Assembly (NCBI RefSeq): GCF_910592395.1
Contig: NC_088311.1
Span: forward strand, 17,860,501 to 17,924,500
DNA from: Lineus longissimus
Lineage: Eukaryota; Nemertea; Pilidiophora; Heteronemertea; Lineidae
Direction of reading: 5' to 3'
DNA length: 64,000 bases
Notes under the pieces: generated by a model
What the model was told of the DNA's origin: nothing
The model's input: only the letters and a program-made list of their open reading frames with translations
Database searches by the model: none
Translations under genes and position numbers: made by a program
Shown: positions 35,661 to 45,700 of the stretch, one piece after another
Layout: each line of letters opens with the position of its first letter
Position numbering within the stretch: the stretch's first letter is position 1

Positions 35661-36619
35661 CGGGTGTCTACAAAACCAAGACCCAAGACCCAAGACCCAA
35701 GACCTACAAAACCAAGACCCAAGACCCAAGATGTTGATGGGCCTTGGTTTTGTAGGTCTTGGTTTTGTAGGTGGGGGTCTTGGTTTTGTAGGTCTTGGGT
35801 CTTGGGTCTTGGTTTTGTAGACACCCACACGGGTGTCTACAAAACCAAGACCTACAAAACCAAGACCCCCACCTACAAAACCAAGACCTACAAAACCAAG
35901 ACCCCCATCTACAAAACCAAGACCTACAAAACCAAGACCCCATCTACATCTCTCCTTTTTTCAGCAGGAAGTTGCAATTTATCAATAAAACAGAAGCTCC
36001 TATATAAACAAGCTCTTTGATGCTTTGTACTCAGATTCTGTTCAGAACATTTAACACTGGTTAAGCTTTTCCAAGAAAATAAGGATCTCGGGGTAAGGAT
36101 ATAATACAAAAGCTAAAATACCTTAAATAGTCCTCTCGAGGGTATTCGTGATAATATAGCCTAGCTTTCTAAAGGGTTAGGGTGAATGAAAAAAAAGAAC
36201 AATGTAATTACTTCTTGGGCAGGTACTATGGTACTAGGTACTGGTTTGGAGTAGGTTTGTTGATGGATCTTGGTTTTGTAGATCTTGGTTTTGTAGGTGG
36301 GGGTCTTGGTTTTGTAGGTCTTGGTTTTGTAGACACCCGTGTGGGTGTCTACAAAACCAAGACCCAAGACCCAAGATGTTGATGGGTCTTGGTTTTGTAG
36401 GTCTTGGTTTTGTAGGTGGGGTCTTGGTTTTGTAGGTCTTGGGTCTTGGGTCTTGGTTTTGTAGGTCTTGGTTTTGTAGACACCCGTGTGGGTGTCTACA
36501 AAACCAAGACCCAAGACCCAAGACCTACAAAACCAAGACCCATCAACATCTTGGGTCTTGGGTCTTGGTTTTGTAGGTCTTGGGTCTTGGGTCTTGGGTC
36601 TTGGTTTTGTAGACACCCG
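35661..36619. mobile_element. Foldback element FB1: four nested palindromic modules of 15-bp repeats, 8-bp target duplication
   Basis: The outer ends are CGGGTGTCTACAAAACCAAG and its exact reverse complement. TCTGGCAA is directly repeated at 35653-35660 and 36620-36627. The arms are built from CTACAAAACCAAGAC (15 bp) and CCAAGAC (7 bp). Internal GACACCC(ACAC/GTGT)GGGTGTC junctions at about 35820-35840, 36331-36348 and 36478-36495 divide it into four complete foldback modules. Modules 1, 3 and 4 share the core CAAGATGTTGATGGG. Module 2 carries a 318-bp unique middle (35945-36262). Copy A near 26280-26320 lacks the insertion. The structure resembles TU elements. Frames reading YKTKT or GLGFV repeats are artefacts. 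Confidence 0.87.
35945..36262. other. Unique middle segment of FB1 module 2
   Basis: This is 318 bp of non-repetitive sequence between the inner ends of the foldback arms. It has no recognisable gene. In TU-type elements middle segments are variable and often captured, which may be the case here. Confidence 0.5.
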
Positions 36620-37030
36620 TCTGGCAACGCCACTCCGCCCAACCATGGACAGAAAACGAAGCTCATCAAGGTGGACTAAACTGTTGATAACTTTTTTTGA
36701 TAATCAAATGCTCCCCTTCTGTGACGGCTTTCTTTGAAATGCCACCAGCCTTAGATCTTCAGAGCAGAGCTGATGATATCGTGTTAGGCAACTTAATCCA
36801 TTCGGTCTCTAACATGTCTAAGCATGCAGTTAGAAGGAAATTCTCCGTACGCATTACACCATGTTGTCACCAGCCTGCTTTGCTTTTTGAGAACGCCCAG
36901 CCAGCATTGATACAATACTCAAAATGTAGTCACGGTTGCATGATATGGCCGCAATAATAAATAGTTCACGTTTTCACATGTTAACGTGTCACTTTTTACT
37001 TTCATGCGTGACATGAAGAACGAACAAGTC

Positions 37031-37097
37031 ATTTTCCAAAGCGGTCTTTGGAAAATCGTTCTCCATGTCATTTTCCAAAGATCCGGTCTTTGGAAAT
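37031..37097. repeat. Tandem pair of hairpins with ATTTTCCAAAG stems
   Basis: ATTTTCCAAAG-CGGT-CTTTGGAAAAT (37031-37056) is followed by ATTTTCCAAAG-ATCCGGT-CTTTGGAAAT (37070-37097). The first is a perfect 11-bp stem with a 4-nt loop. The pair is probably a local duplication of one palindrome. No function can be assigned. Confidence 0.6.
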
Positions 37098-38987
37098 TAA
37101 CTCTCGACAAGTGAAACATGACAATTGACAACGTGAATCCTATAATAATTCCGGCCTAAAGCAACCAAAACCAATTAATTAATGAGCGATCAGCCCTCAC
37201 TAAACCTATAGAAAACACCACCTTTGACATAAAAAGAACGACTTTTGTTCTGTGTATCAGTTGGATGTTGATCGATCGCTATGATTCTTATATCTCCAAG
37301 CGCCTGTGATCCTTCCATAATTATGGGAGTCGGACCAGACCTCAGTAAAGGTGGCCGGTCTAGAAGTTTCAAATGTCCTAGGATAGAATGCCCGAGAAAC
37401 AAAGGATTCTATTATGCGCTTCAATCTCTGAGCTATTGACGGTCAGGGTCTCTATAGAACCATATTGCAGAATACAATAGGGCCGGACAATTTTTCCAGG
37501 GTGGCATTTGTTACTGTTACGGCGTTGGCTGACACAGAACGAGTTTCTGTATGAATGAGGCTGCACCTAATCACACAGAAACAGCAATATAACAATACTG
37601 ACCACCATCCAGCGCCGTCTGATGTGAAGTGGTTTTGATAACATCACAGTAATGCGAGCAGTCGGATACTTAGATCTCCTCCTGCTCATGGCAGTTCTGT
37701 TACATTATTTTGGTACTTTTCCTTTTGGCAAGGAGCTTCATCTCAACAACCACTGCAATAGCGAGTTCCACCCCTTCGTGAAGAAAGTACATGTAACACT
37801 TTTAGGTAATTTCAAAATACATGTAACAGTTCTGCATATGCATCAAAATTAGCAACTTTCCTCGCTTGCCTCGCCGGGGTACTTTCCTGACATCAAAGCG
37901 TTTGATCTGACGCAACCTGTCACCCACATACGGTGGTCTCTAAGATGTCTTAATACTCGCATCCGAGTCGTGCATGGAAAATGGTAAGTTAATGTAATAC
38001 ATAATTTCTCAAAGACAGTGCATGCCGTAGATGGTTGTGATATGCTTTTTGCTTCACACTTAAAGATCATAAACACGCCAGGTTTAAAAAATCGATTTCA
38101 ATGGAAATACTCCCGGCAAAAGGTAGTTCATGGTTGGAGGCTGGCGATCAAAGGGCACTATCACAGTTAGCCGAGCTTCAGTGACGACATGGGGAATCAT
38201 TTTTATTAACCATTCAAAAACTTCAAAGAGCCTTGCTTTTCCTCTCTTCAAACTGGTGCTTTTCTTTGACGAAAAAAAAGCTATGGTATTCGTTTATTTT
38301 TTCAAGTGAATGAGATGTCTTTCCTCCTTTTCATTCTACGTTCCTAAGTTTGTCGAGTGTTCTCGGCTATCTTTGTTAGAAGTTTGTGGTGTCTTGGATG
38401 ATATACTTTTGCACTTCCGTGGTGGCAATGAAGACATCTGAAATCGGGTTATCTTAATTCTGGCTATGTAGCTTCGCCATGTTACCCTTTTTAATTTTTT
38501 TTCGTTTTTTGTTATTTTTAATTTTAGATTAGGATTATCATGATCATTGCTTATTTTCTCTGCTTGGCCAGGACACTTTATGAACTCATACAACTGCTCT
38601 GTGATCGAGTTTAATCGTAATTACGTGGACACGAATAGAAAATTTTAAAAAGAGTCATCTTTATCCTTGAATCTCAAAATTAAAATTCGATTCCTATAAT
38701 CATCATCTTCCTCGTTCAAGTCTTTCAAACATCGCTAAAGCCCTGTGTACACTGTCAACATTTTCGGTAACATGTTGAGCAACATGTTGACCAGGTAGCT
38801 TGTTGACAGAATTGTTGACAGTGTACACAGAGTAAAAAGAGTTCGGTAACATGTTACCCAAATGTTACTGAGATGTTGACGAAAGAATGCAGATGCATAT
38901 ATGTTGACGAGATGTTGACGAGCTTTAACCAATCAGGAATAGATTCTAAAGCACATGACCTACCTGCGGTCATGTGATTTGGACAAA

Positions 38988-39135
38988 ATGGCAGCCACCA
39001 TGGAATGGAACAAAGGGAAGGAGGACATGCTCATTGAAATAATGGGAAAGTTGCACCTTTTTGTGGGATGTAACATCGAAGCAGTACAAAGATAAGAATA
39101 GAAAGAAGTCTGCCCTGGAAGATATTGCGATAGGC
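38988..39135 (+). pseudogene. MADF-domain N terminus of Harbinger accessory protein, frameshifted
   Basis: From the ATG at 38988 the frame opens MAATMEWNKGKEDMLIEIMG, then KLHLF. A one-base frame change in the T run at about 39057-39062 is needed to continue as WDVTSKQYKDKNRKKSALED. The pattern L-I-E-x(n)-LWD-x-S-x-x-Y-K-D is the MADF/Myb-SANT signature of the DNA-binding partner protein of Harbinger transposons. The rest of the protein is missing. The shift and the truncation make it non-functional as a full protein. Confidence 0.7.
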
Positions 39136-39149
39136 CCCATGCTGCTCCC

Positions 39150-39281
39150 TCAAGATGATCCAGGGCTTGTCCACACTCGTTTTACTTCATCATTGCGTCT
39201 TCTCTTCCGCCTGTCAACCACCAGCATCAAAATTGCAGCAGAAGCCCTGACAAGGCATCTTCTCCTCTTGGAATTTTCCAT
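39150..39281 (-). pseudogene. Harbinger transposase N-terminal fragment
   Basis: A 43-codon minus-strand frame ends in the stretch RRKRRRNDEVKRVWTSPGSS. Harbinger transposases (HARBI1-like) commonly begin with a hydrophobic helix, an Arg-rich run and an RxWV(R/H)P motif before the DDE domain. The frame stops right after this, so the catalytic domain is absent. It converges on the MADF fragment at 38988-39135. Identification rests on the short motif plus the element context. Confidence 0.55.
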
Positions 39282-39631
39282 TCTTATGATTTTCCCTCCA
39301 AAAACTGCCCTCCAAATCAACATTCCCACTTATTTTTCGGCAACATCTCGGTAACATGTTGGCCAAATGTTACCCATTTGTTACCAAGTGTACACAGGGC
39401 CAAAATTTATGTTGCCCAGGTGAGTTACCGTACCTGGTTAACATGTTGCTCAACATGTTACCGAAAATGTTGACCGTGTACACAGGGCTTAAACCAGAGT
39501 CTTTCAATAAAGAGACAGGAAACTAGGAAATATATGGTTTCAACATCATAGCCACCGCCCGTTTCGAAAGACACGTGTTGGGACCGAGCTCGTTCGGGTC
39601 ACGCGTTGCCGAAAGCCAATTCCGCACACCC

Positions 39632-39959
39632 GGAACTTGAACACCTTCTTTGATCAGCTGAACTCAACCGTCGCAAAGGCTTTGTTGTAAAGTAAATGCA
39701 AACTTCAAATTCACTGATTTCTAAAACTACATCATTGACATGCAGCGATATGTTTCATCGTTTCCTTTTCGACAGCATGGCAGCGTTGATTTTAGAATAA
39801 CTTGAAATGGAACTTGAACACATTCTTTGATCAGCTGAACTCAACCGTCGCAAAGGCTTTGTTGTAAGTAAATGCTAACTTCAAATTCACTGATTTCTAA
39901 AACTACATCATTGACATGCAGCGATATGTTTCATCGTTTCCTTTTCGACAGCATGGCAG
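39632..39959. repeat. Direct tandem duplication, about 152-bp copies, period 177
   Basis: 39632-39783 and 39809-39959 are almost identical. Shared text runs from GGAACTTGAACACNTTCTTT to CGACAGCATGGCAG. A single-base indel in TTGTAA(A)GTAAATG and a few substitutions separate the copies. The high identity implies a recent event. It follows immediately after the Harbinger derivative. Confidence 0.85.
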
Positions 39960-41140
39960 TGTTTTTCATCTCTAAATGTCACATTATTTTGTGGTTAGCA
40001 GTTAGCATTCGGTACATGGGTATCATATGGTTCTATTTGCTGTCATCCGATAAATTATAAATATACCGCATGTTCCAAGTATATTTTTCGTTGAAATATT
40101 TGTTCTTCTATTATTCTTTTGCCTCGTAGCTCTGTTTTTAGCTGAATTGAAATGGACTTCATCATGGCTTCCAGTAAAATGCCCGAGAGAGCTGCGGGAT
40201 CAAAGGAAACATGCCGTGACCTGGCACTGTATTGATTGACTCTGGCTAAATTAAGTAGCACCTGATCTCCTCATAGCGATGCTTTCCACATCAGCTGTGG
40301 CTGTATCCGACGACAGGTAATGGTCTCCTGAGGAATCTAGGTGATGTGCGAGTGTGAAATCTTGGTTATTACAGATTTTCTGATTTATTTACATTAAACA
40401 ATATGTTCTTCGAGTTCCATCCTCCCAAGAAACTCTATCCATCAAGTTAAACTTGTTTTGCGAATTGACGATGCGCAAACTGTTAACGCATGACCAATAT
40501 CCATTTCTCTCAATATGAATTGATCATGACCACGTACAATTGCTGTCAAAGAGGATTGGGTTGAATCTCCATAACAATGAAGGTATTATTAATCCCTATG
40601 CACAATGGTCCATCAGCGGATGTCCAGGTCGTGCACGTCATCAAAACGACCTCTTTTATCATAATTACGAAAGTGTGTAACTTCGTGACTCTGGATCATC
40701 TCATCTCCATCACGAGTAGTTCTCCTGAAACTTTGGGCACGTTGTCTTGGTCAAGGTTGTAAGTTCCACTGTTTTATAAGTTCCCCTCCCTTCATGTAGT
40801 AAGCTAATTATCATGAAACTAGTTTCTTACAGTCAAATTTGCACAATCAGCGTTTTTGCCTACTTTTAGGTGTTGATTCATACTTTCGCGTGCGACGGCG
40901 ATGGCCATCGGCGTCCGGACGCGCGTTCGGTCGGCGTGCGATATTAAAGAGTTCAACAAATTTGAACTCTCTGCGTCCGATCGCGGCGTCGTACCAATGA
41001 ATGATCACTATTCTGGTCATGGGACCAAGGACTCATGTTTATGCATATTTTCAAAGGCGCCTAGTTCAAACTGGAAAGACGGGGAATGGGAATTGATTAC
41101 GTCGTTTTACGCTTGAGCTTCCTCACATAACGAAGTTAAA

Positions 41141-41251
41141 ATGTCGGACGCAGAAGAGCTACTAATATGTGAAGTAAAATGTTACATACATATCTCGTCG
41201 GTGGCGTTTCCTTCGCATCCTGTAGAGGACAGCCATTGCCTGGACATTTAA
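41141..41251 (+). pseudogene. MADF-like N-terminal fragment
   Basis: The frame starts MSDAEELLICEVKCYIHISS after AGTTAAAATGTC. An acidic start followed by LLICEV and an aromatic residue matches the first helix of MADF/Myb-like Harbinger partner proteins. The sequence after about residue 15 seems to be the other side of a deletion junction near 41180. It overlaps the minus-strand frame tail to tail. Confidence 0.4.
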
Positions 41252-41278
41252 AATAAGCAGTGCGTCCTCCTCCTCCAT
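41162..41278 (-). pseudogene. Harbinger-type transposase N-terminal fragment
   Basis: From 41278 the frame reads MEEEDALLILNVQAMAVLYR and then RMRRKRHRRDMYV. The acidic start, hydrophobic helix and Arg-rich run before an expected (Y/W)V-containing motif resemble HARBI1-like transposase N termini. The catalytic domain is absent. Confidence 0.45.
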
Positions 41279-42517
41279 TTTGACGTGGCAGAATGGTATA
41301 ATCGCGTGAGCATTCATAGTCACGCGATACGACGCCTACAAAATCGTGCGATGGCATAGGCGACCGACGCAGGACGCTGCGTTCGACGCCGGCGATGGTC
41401 GTGCGTCGGAGTATGAATCCACCTTTAGATAAGTTTTAGCTAAATTATATTCAGCTTGCTGAACATTGAACATGGACAATAGGATTCATTAGTTCGCGCT
41501 TGGGAATTCCGAGTACGAATCGATACGATGCTTTGATACTAACTAAGGCACGGGGAATGGAATGACACTGTAATGCCCGCGAGAAATCTCATCAACATCA
41601 AGACAGTGTCATCTTTAAATATTTTGTTAATCCGAATTGAGATAACCTGCAGTAACATGATCAGCCCTCTCTTGTCTCAAGAGGATTGGGCTATTTTCGT
41701 TCTCCTGCACTAAATATATCAATCCTTATTATCCCAATCCTAATGGTCAATCTGCGGCGGAATGGCGCGGTCATAATTCTGTTGTCGTCAAGGTGTCATG
41801 TTGATAGTAATAGCAATAAACTGGATGTTATTGATGAAATGGGTTTTATGCGCCAAATGCAATATACAGTTGACCTAAAAAAAGTGACAAGCATATTTCC
41901 GCCACCCTCAGATTCAAAGCACTTAAATATCGGTGGGTAGGATGGATAATTATCTAGAAGAGGAATAAGATCAATTAGGTCTTCTTCGATCTGCCGTTTG
42001 AACCGCAGAGCCAGTTTTGTAAAGCAAAGTCGAGTGCAAACTCAGCCGACGGAAAGAAGAACTGAATTGGAACAGCTCTGAAATGACCATTCCCGACTTT
42101 GTTTCACAAAATTAGCTCTCGAGTAATGACAAAGCAGGACTGAATCGAAATAGCTTGATTTTATATTTCTCCTCTCATTTTTCTTTTTGGATACATCATG
42201 AATCCCTCGGAATGAAAAATTGTCTAGCCACAAGTGTAAATCTATCATTTGCGTATTTTATTGATCAAACCCCTATGCTTGTGGTTATCAAATTTTACCC
42301 TTTATCCCCAAACGGAAAAATAAATAAATCGGTATCATCCCCATGATGTCTAAATCGGATATTTCACCGATTTGTCAATATTCGTTCTCTTAGAAACAGA
42401 GCCAAAAGATGTTTTTATTTGCGCTACATCCCCGAATTGAAATACATCCCAATATAAGCTGCAGTAGCTTTTATATGGAAGTTAGTACTTCATATCAAAG
42501 AACAAAGGAGTACTTAA

Positions 42518-42780
42518 AGGAAAGCTATTAGCGAAACGCTTACAAAATGGGGAGTCATTTTGAACGGCCAGGTTAAAACCTAAGGCGGGAATCAGCGTCC
42601 GTTGATAAATGTTAGCAGATTCGAGTTCCCCTCAGGTAGCTGATTATGTAGCTAAGGAGCTGCATGAGAAGTAATCACATATTTAGGTAGTAAAGACTTG
42701 TGCCACGACTGGAACTCTTTAAGAGCATTAATTACTACGCTACTGCTCAGTAAACTTCTACTCAACAATGGAAATTCACA
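42518..42780. repeat. Duplicated segment C (partner of 48628-49770)
   Basis: AAGGAAAGCTATTAGCGAAACGC through GGTTAAAACCTAAGGCGGGAAT matches 48628-48730. CAGGTAGCTGATTATG..GCATGAGAAGTAATCAC..GTGCCACGACT matches 49603-49770. The partner contains about 850 bp more in the middle. Confidence 0.7.
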
Positions 42781-45700
42781 CAAGTGCACATAAAATCATA
42801 AAAAAGCTAGACTGGCTGATCGTGCTTTTCCAACTAACATGACTAAAAATAACGATCAATGTGTTTTCTACCACATTGTATCTAGGAGTTCAGACAAAAA
42901 AAATTTAAAAATCGTCAAAAAGTTTGAGAGAAAAAATAGTTTACTAATGAAATAGGAGAACATATTGAAAAAAATGCACTTACTCCTTTACGAACTATTT
43001 GAATTTTTTGCGTTTTTAGGCCTTAACTGGGTTCAACATAGCCAAAGCATTTAATTTGAGACAAAGTAATTTTCAAGGTTCTTGTTCAAACGCCTGGAGC
43101 TGGTCTCAAATTTAAATCACAATCGCAAAAGTGCCAAATGGAAATTTAGCCTGTGGGTTGAGAGGTTCGTCCATTGGGACTTATTTTCCAAGATGTATAC
43201 ATTTTGCATTTTAAATCCAATCATTATATTTCCTTCTATTCTTATTGATAAGCTTAGGCTTCAAGTAATCCTTAACAAGGTTACTGTCGTGACGAATAGG
43301 TGACTATAAGGGAGACTTTAGGCTGGAGCCAGGTAGGCCAGATTGAGTTTCACGAAGTCGCCGATGAGGGTCTCTTCTGTCACTCATGGAAACTATTCAC
43401 GATGGCTCTTTGAAGTTTGGTATTCTTGAGCAGGATTTTTAAGCTGAGGCGAAGGATTTCCTTTTATCTTCGTGGATGGGGAACGGTTACATATTTCTGG
43501 AAGTTGTCCTCCATCCAGTGCCAGAAGTAAGGTCTTCTGCCATCGACTTTGGCGATGGGGTGCACTTGGCCCGCTTACATGAGGAGTAAAATTCACTGAA
43601 TTAAACACAATTCAAGATTTTTCTGAGTCCAGGGCTGGTTGCAATTGGAGACAAGTTACTGTACATTTTCACCCAGTTTGGTGATCTTTAAAGGCCAGAC
43701 ATGCCAGACAGGTGTAACTTCTGGCACACAAAAGACTACACCCAGATATAGAAAAAGGCCTATTTTTCTAAAGGCTCTTTAGCCAATAGACGCTGGTAAT
43801 TGCAGTTGAGAAAGTACAGCAACTTGCTGTAGAATCGGCCTGACTTCTTTCAGAAGCCTTATTTCCTAATCAAAATCCAAACCAAAAACCAACAACACGC
43901 ACAATTAGGTTTCATGTGTATTTTATTTGGTCACCTTCATACAGATGATTAACTACATGTACAAGAAAAAGTGAACAAGGAAGTAAGGAACGGCCAGGGT
44001 CATAACCAAGATCTTACAGATCCGATACGACTGTGACCTCTGTGTCGTTCTCAACATACTCCCAGCTCAGCGATAAATTCCAATCTGCATTCATACATGT
44101 CATTCCATGCACTACACAGACCGCCAGCCAATTACATCAAAATTCCAACAAAGGAAGACTACTACTACTACTACACAAAGGATTAAAACATTGCGTTATT
44201 TACAAGTAGTGCAGCCACAGCCTATTCAAAAGGATCACACATGAATGACCTAGTTAAAGCATTGTTACTACACTAATGCGACGTGCTGATTGGTCAAACA
44301 TTACCGTGGCGGCGCAGGTCGGGTTTTTCTGGTGTTGACCAGGACCGTACTATGCGTCAACTAAGGTCTATCAAATTGACCGCCGAGTCCGGCCTATAGG
44401 CTCCAATTTACCCTGCCGGGTTTCAAAATAAATGACCAGGGGGAAATGCTTTCAAATTTGCAATGTTATAGGCTATTGACTAGGTTCGTTCGTTCAAAAC
44501 TTGAAATTTGAACTTAGATGATAATGAAGATTTTCCAATTATGCCGTGTATGATAAGAAAACTGCGGTGGCCGATTCGAGTCACCAGATCTCACGAGATG
44601 ATTTTCTGCGGCCTGAAAGCTTGAGACCGCATCAGGTAGATCGATATGACAAGGATCCGACACGATTGTAGCTTTTTTATTTATCACGTACCAAACACAT
44701 TCCTGGAAATACCAAGAAAATGACGATGAATGGCAAGTTTTTGTCATTTAGCCCTAAGTGTATGTTCATGTCGTGAAGACGTCAAGACCTCAAGAAATTT
44801 ACCCCCCCCCTCAACCACCTCCTCTCATGAAAAATATCGAGGGTTGAAAAGTATCTCAAATTTTATAGACTTGAAATTGTCGTTTTTGCCAACAAATCAA
44901 CTCTACTTATTGATCCAATTTTGCAGGAGGATTGTGTTTCAGTTGGCGTATGGAACATTTTTTAAAAGCAAATAAAAAAAAATCGCTTAATTGTGTATCT
45001 CAAAGCTTTGATATGTCGAGAACGAACAAGCCTACAAGGAAATATATGAAACGCAACGTTCCCAAATCACGTCAATCTTTGCAAATTGAAAACCGAGATG
45101 GGTAGCTACTGAACATGTCTTGAGGCAAATCGAACACTTCCTTCTCATGTCGTTTTTTTCCGAACTAGGGCTGCATCTTAAAGACAGGTGAGAGGCAACT
45201 AATTGATTCCGAAGATCAGATGGCAGCTATTAATGATGACATGCCATGCAGATGTTGACCACCTGCACAATGGCTGGAGGTATGTACAATTTTTTTCCTG
45301 ATGAAATTTACCATTCTATTCAAAAAAGAACCTTGGATATATCATGATAGAAACAAATGTTTTTCATAATTGCGATTTCACAAACATTTGGATGACGAGC
45401 ACCTGCAAAATTGCTGATTCCGAAGGCAAAGGGACTGATATCAATTTTGGCATAAAATGACATGCAACGGTATTTAAGAACAATTCAAATATAGACACCG
45501 AATAATGTGATCAAAATGCTTTTTTGGCTACTTTCATCATATGTACCAAATATTATTTGGCACAAACGCAAGCGGTTTTGGTGGCCTAAACATCACTGTC
45601 CAAGTGTACATTTTGATGCCGACCGGATAGCCGAATTAGCCAAATTTCTTTGTGTAGTTTTAGGTGTTTTATAATAGAACGGTGTGGATTGTCACCAGTC

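Larger units (their letters stand above)
38739..39489. mobile_element. PIF/Harbinger derivative with TAA target duplication
   Basis: Ends AGCCCTGTGTACAC... and ...GTGTACACAGGGCT are inverted repeats that stay alignable for about 60 bp inward (CAACATTTTCGGTAACATG). TAA occurs on both sides (38736-38738 and 39490-39492), the 3-bp TWA target typical of PIF/Harbinger. Inside are the starts of the two Harbinger genes in convergent orientation, a MADF/Myb-like protein on plus and a transposase N terminus on minus. With 751 bp and no DDE domain it is non-autonomous. The ends also carry internal repeats of CAACATGTTGAC and ATGTTACC. Confidence 0.82.
40869..41423. mobile_element. GC-rich-ended Harbinger-like derivative with convergent gene starts
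   Basis: GGTGTTGATTCATAC at the left pairs with GTATGAATCCACC at the right. Further inside, CGCGTGCGACGGCGATGG pairs imperfectly with CGCCGGCGATGGTCGTGCG. TTTA flanks both sides (40865-40868 and 41424-41427). Inside are two short convergent frames resembling the starts of Harbinger genes. The TTTA duplication is not the usual 3-bp TWA, so superfamily assignment is provisional. The ends are strikingly CpG-rich compared with the surroundings. Confidence 0.65.
33370..41940. repeat. Diverged segmental duplication, copy B (expanded by insertions)
   Basis: Counterpart of 24290-28960. It is longer because FB1 (35661-36619), a Harbinger derivative (38739-39489), a 177-bp-period tandem duplication (39632-39959) and a second Harbinger derivative (40869-41423) lie within it. 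The last part is itself repeated: 40553-40760 and 41675-41940 both begin AGAGGATTGGG and both match copy A (28417-28500 and 28730-28960; for example ATATTTCCGCCAC at about 28881 and 41893). Confidence 0.75.

Noticed and set aside
35625-36737. Multiple 60-161-codon frames on both strands with YKTKT, GLGFV or LQNQD repeats
   Set aside because: The 15-bp DNA repeat is a multiple of three and lacks stops in most frames, so all frames stay open by construction. They are products of the foldback arms, not genes.
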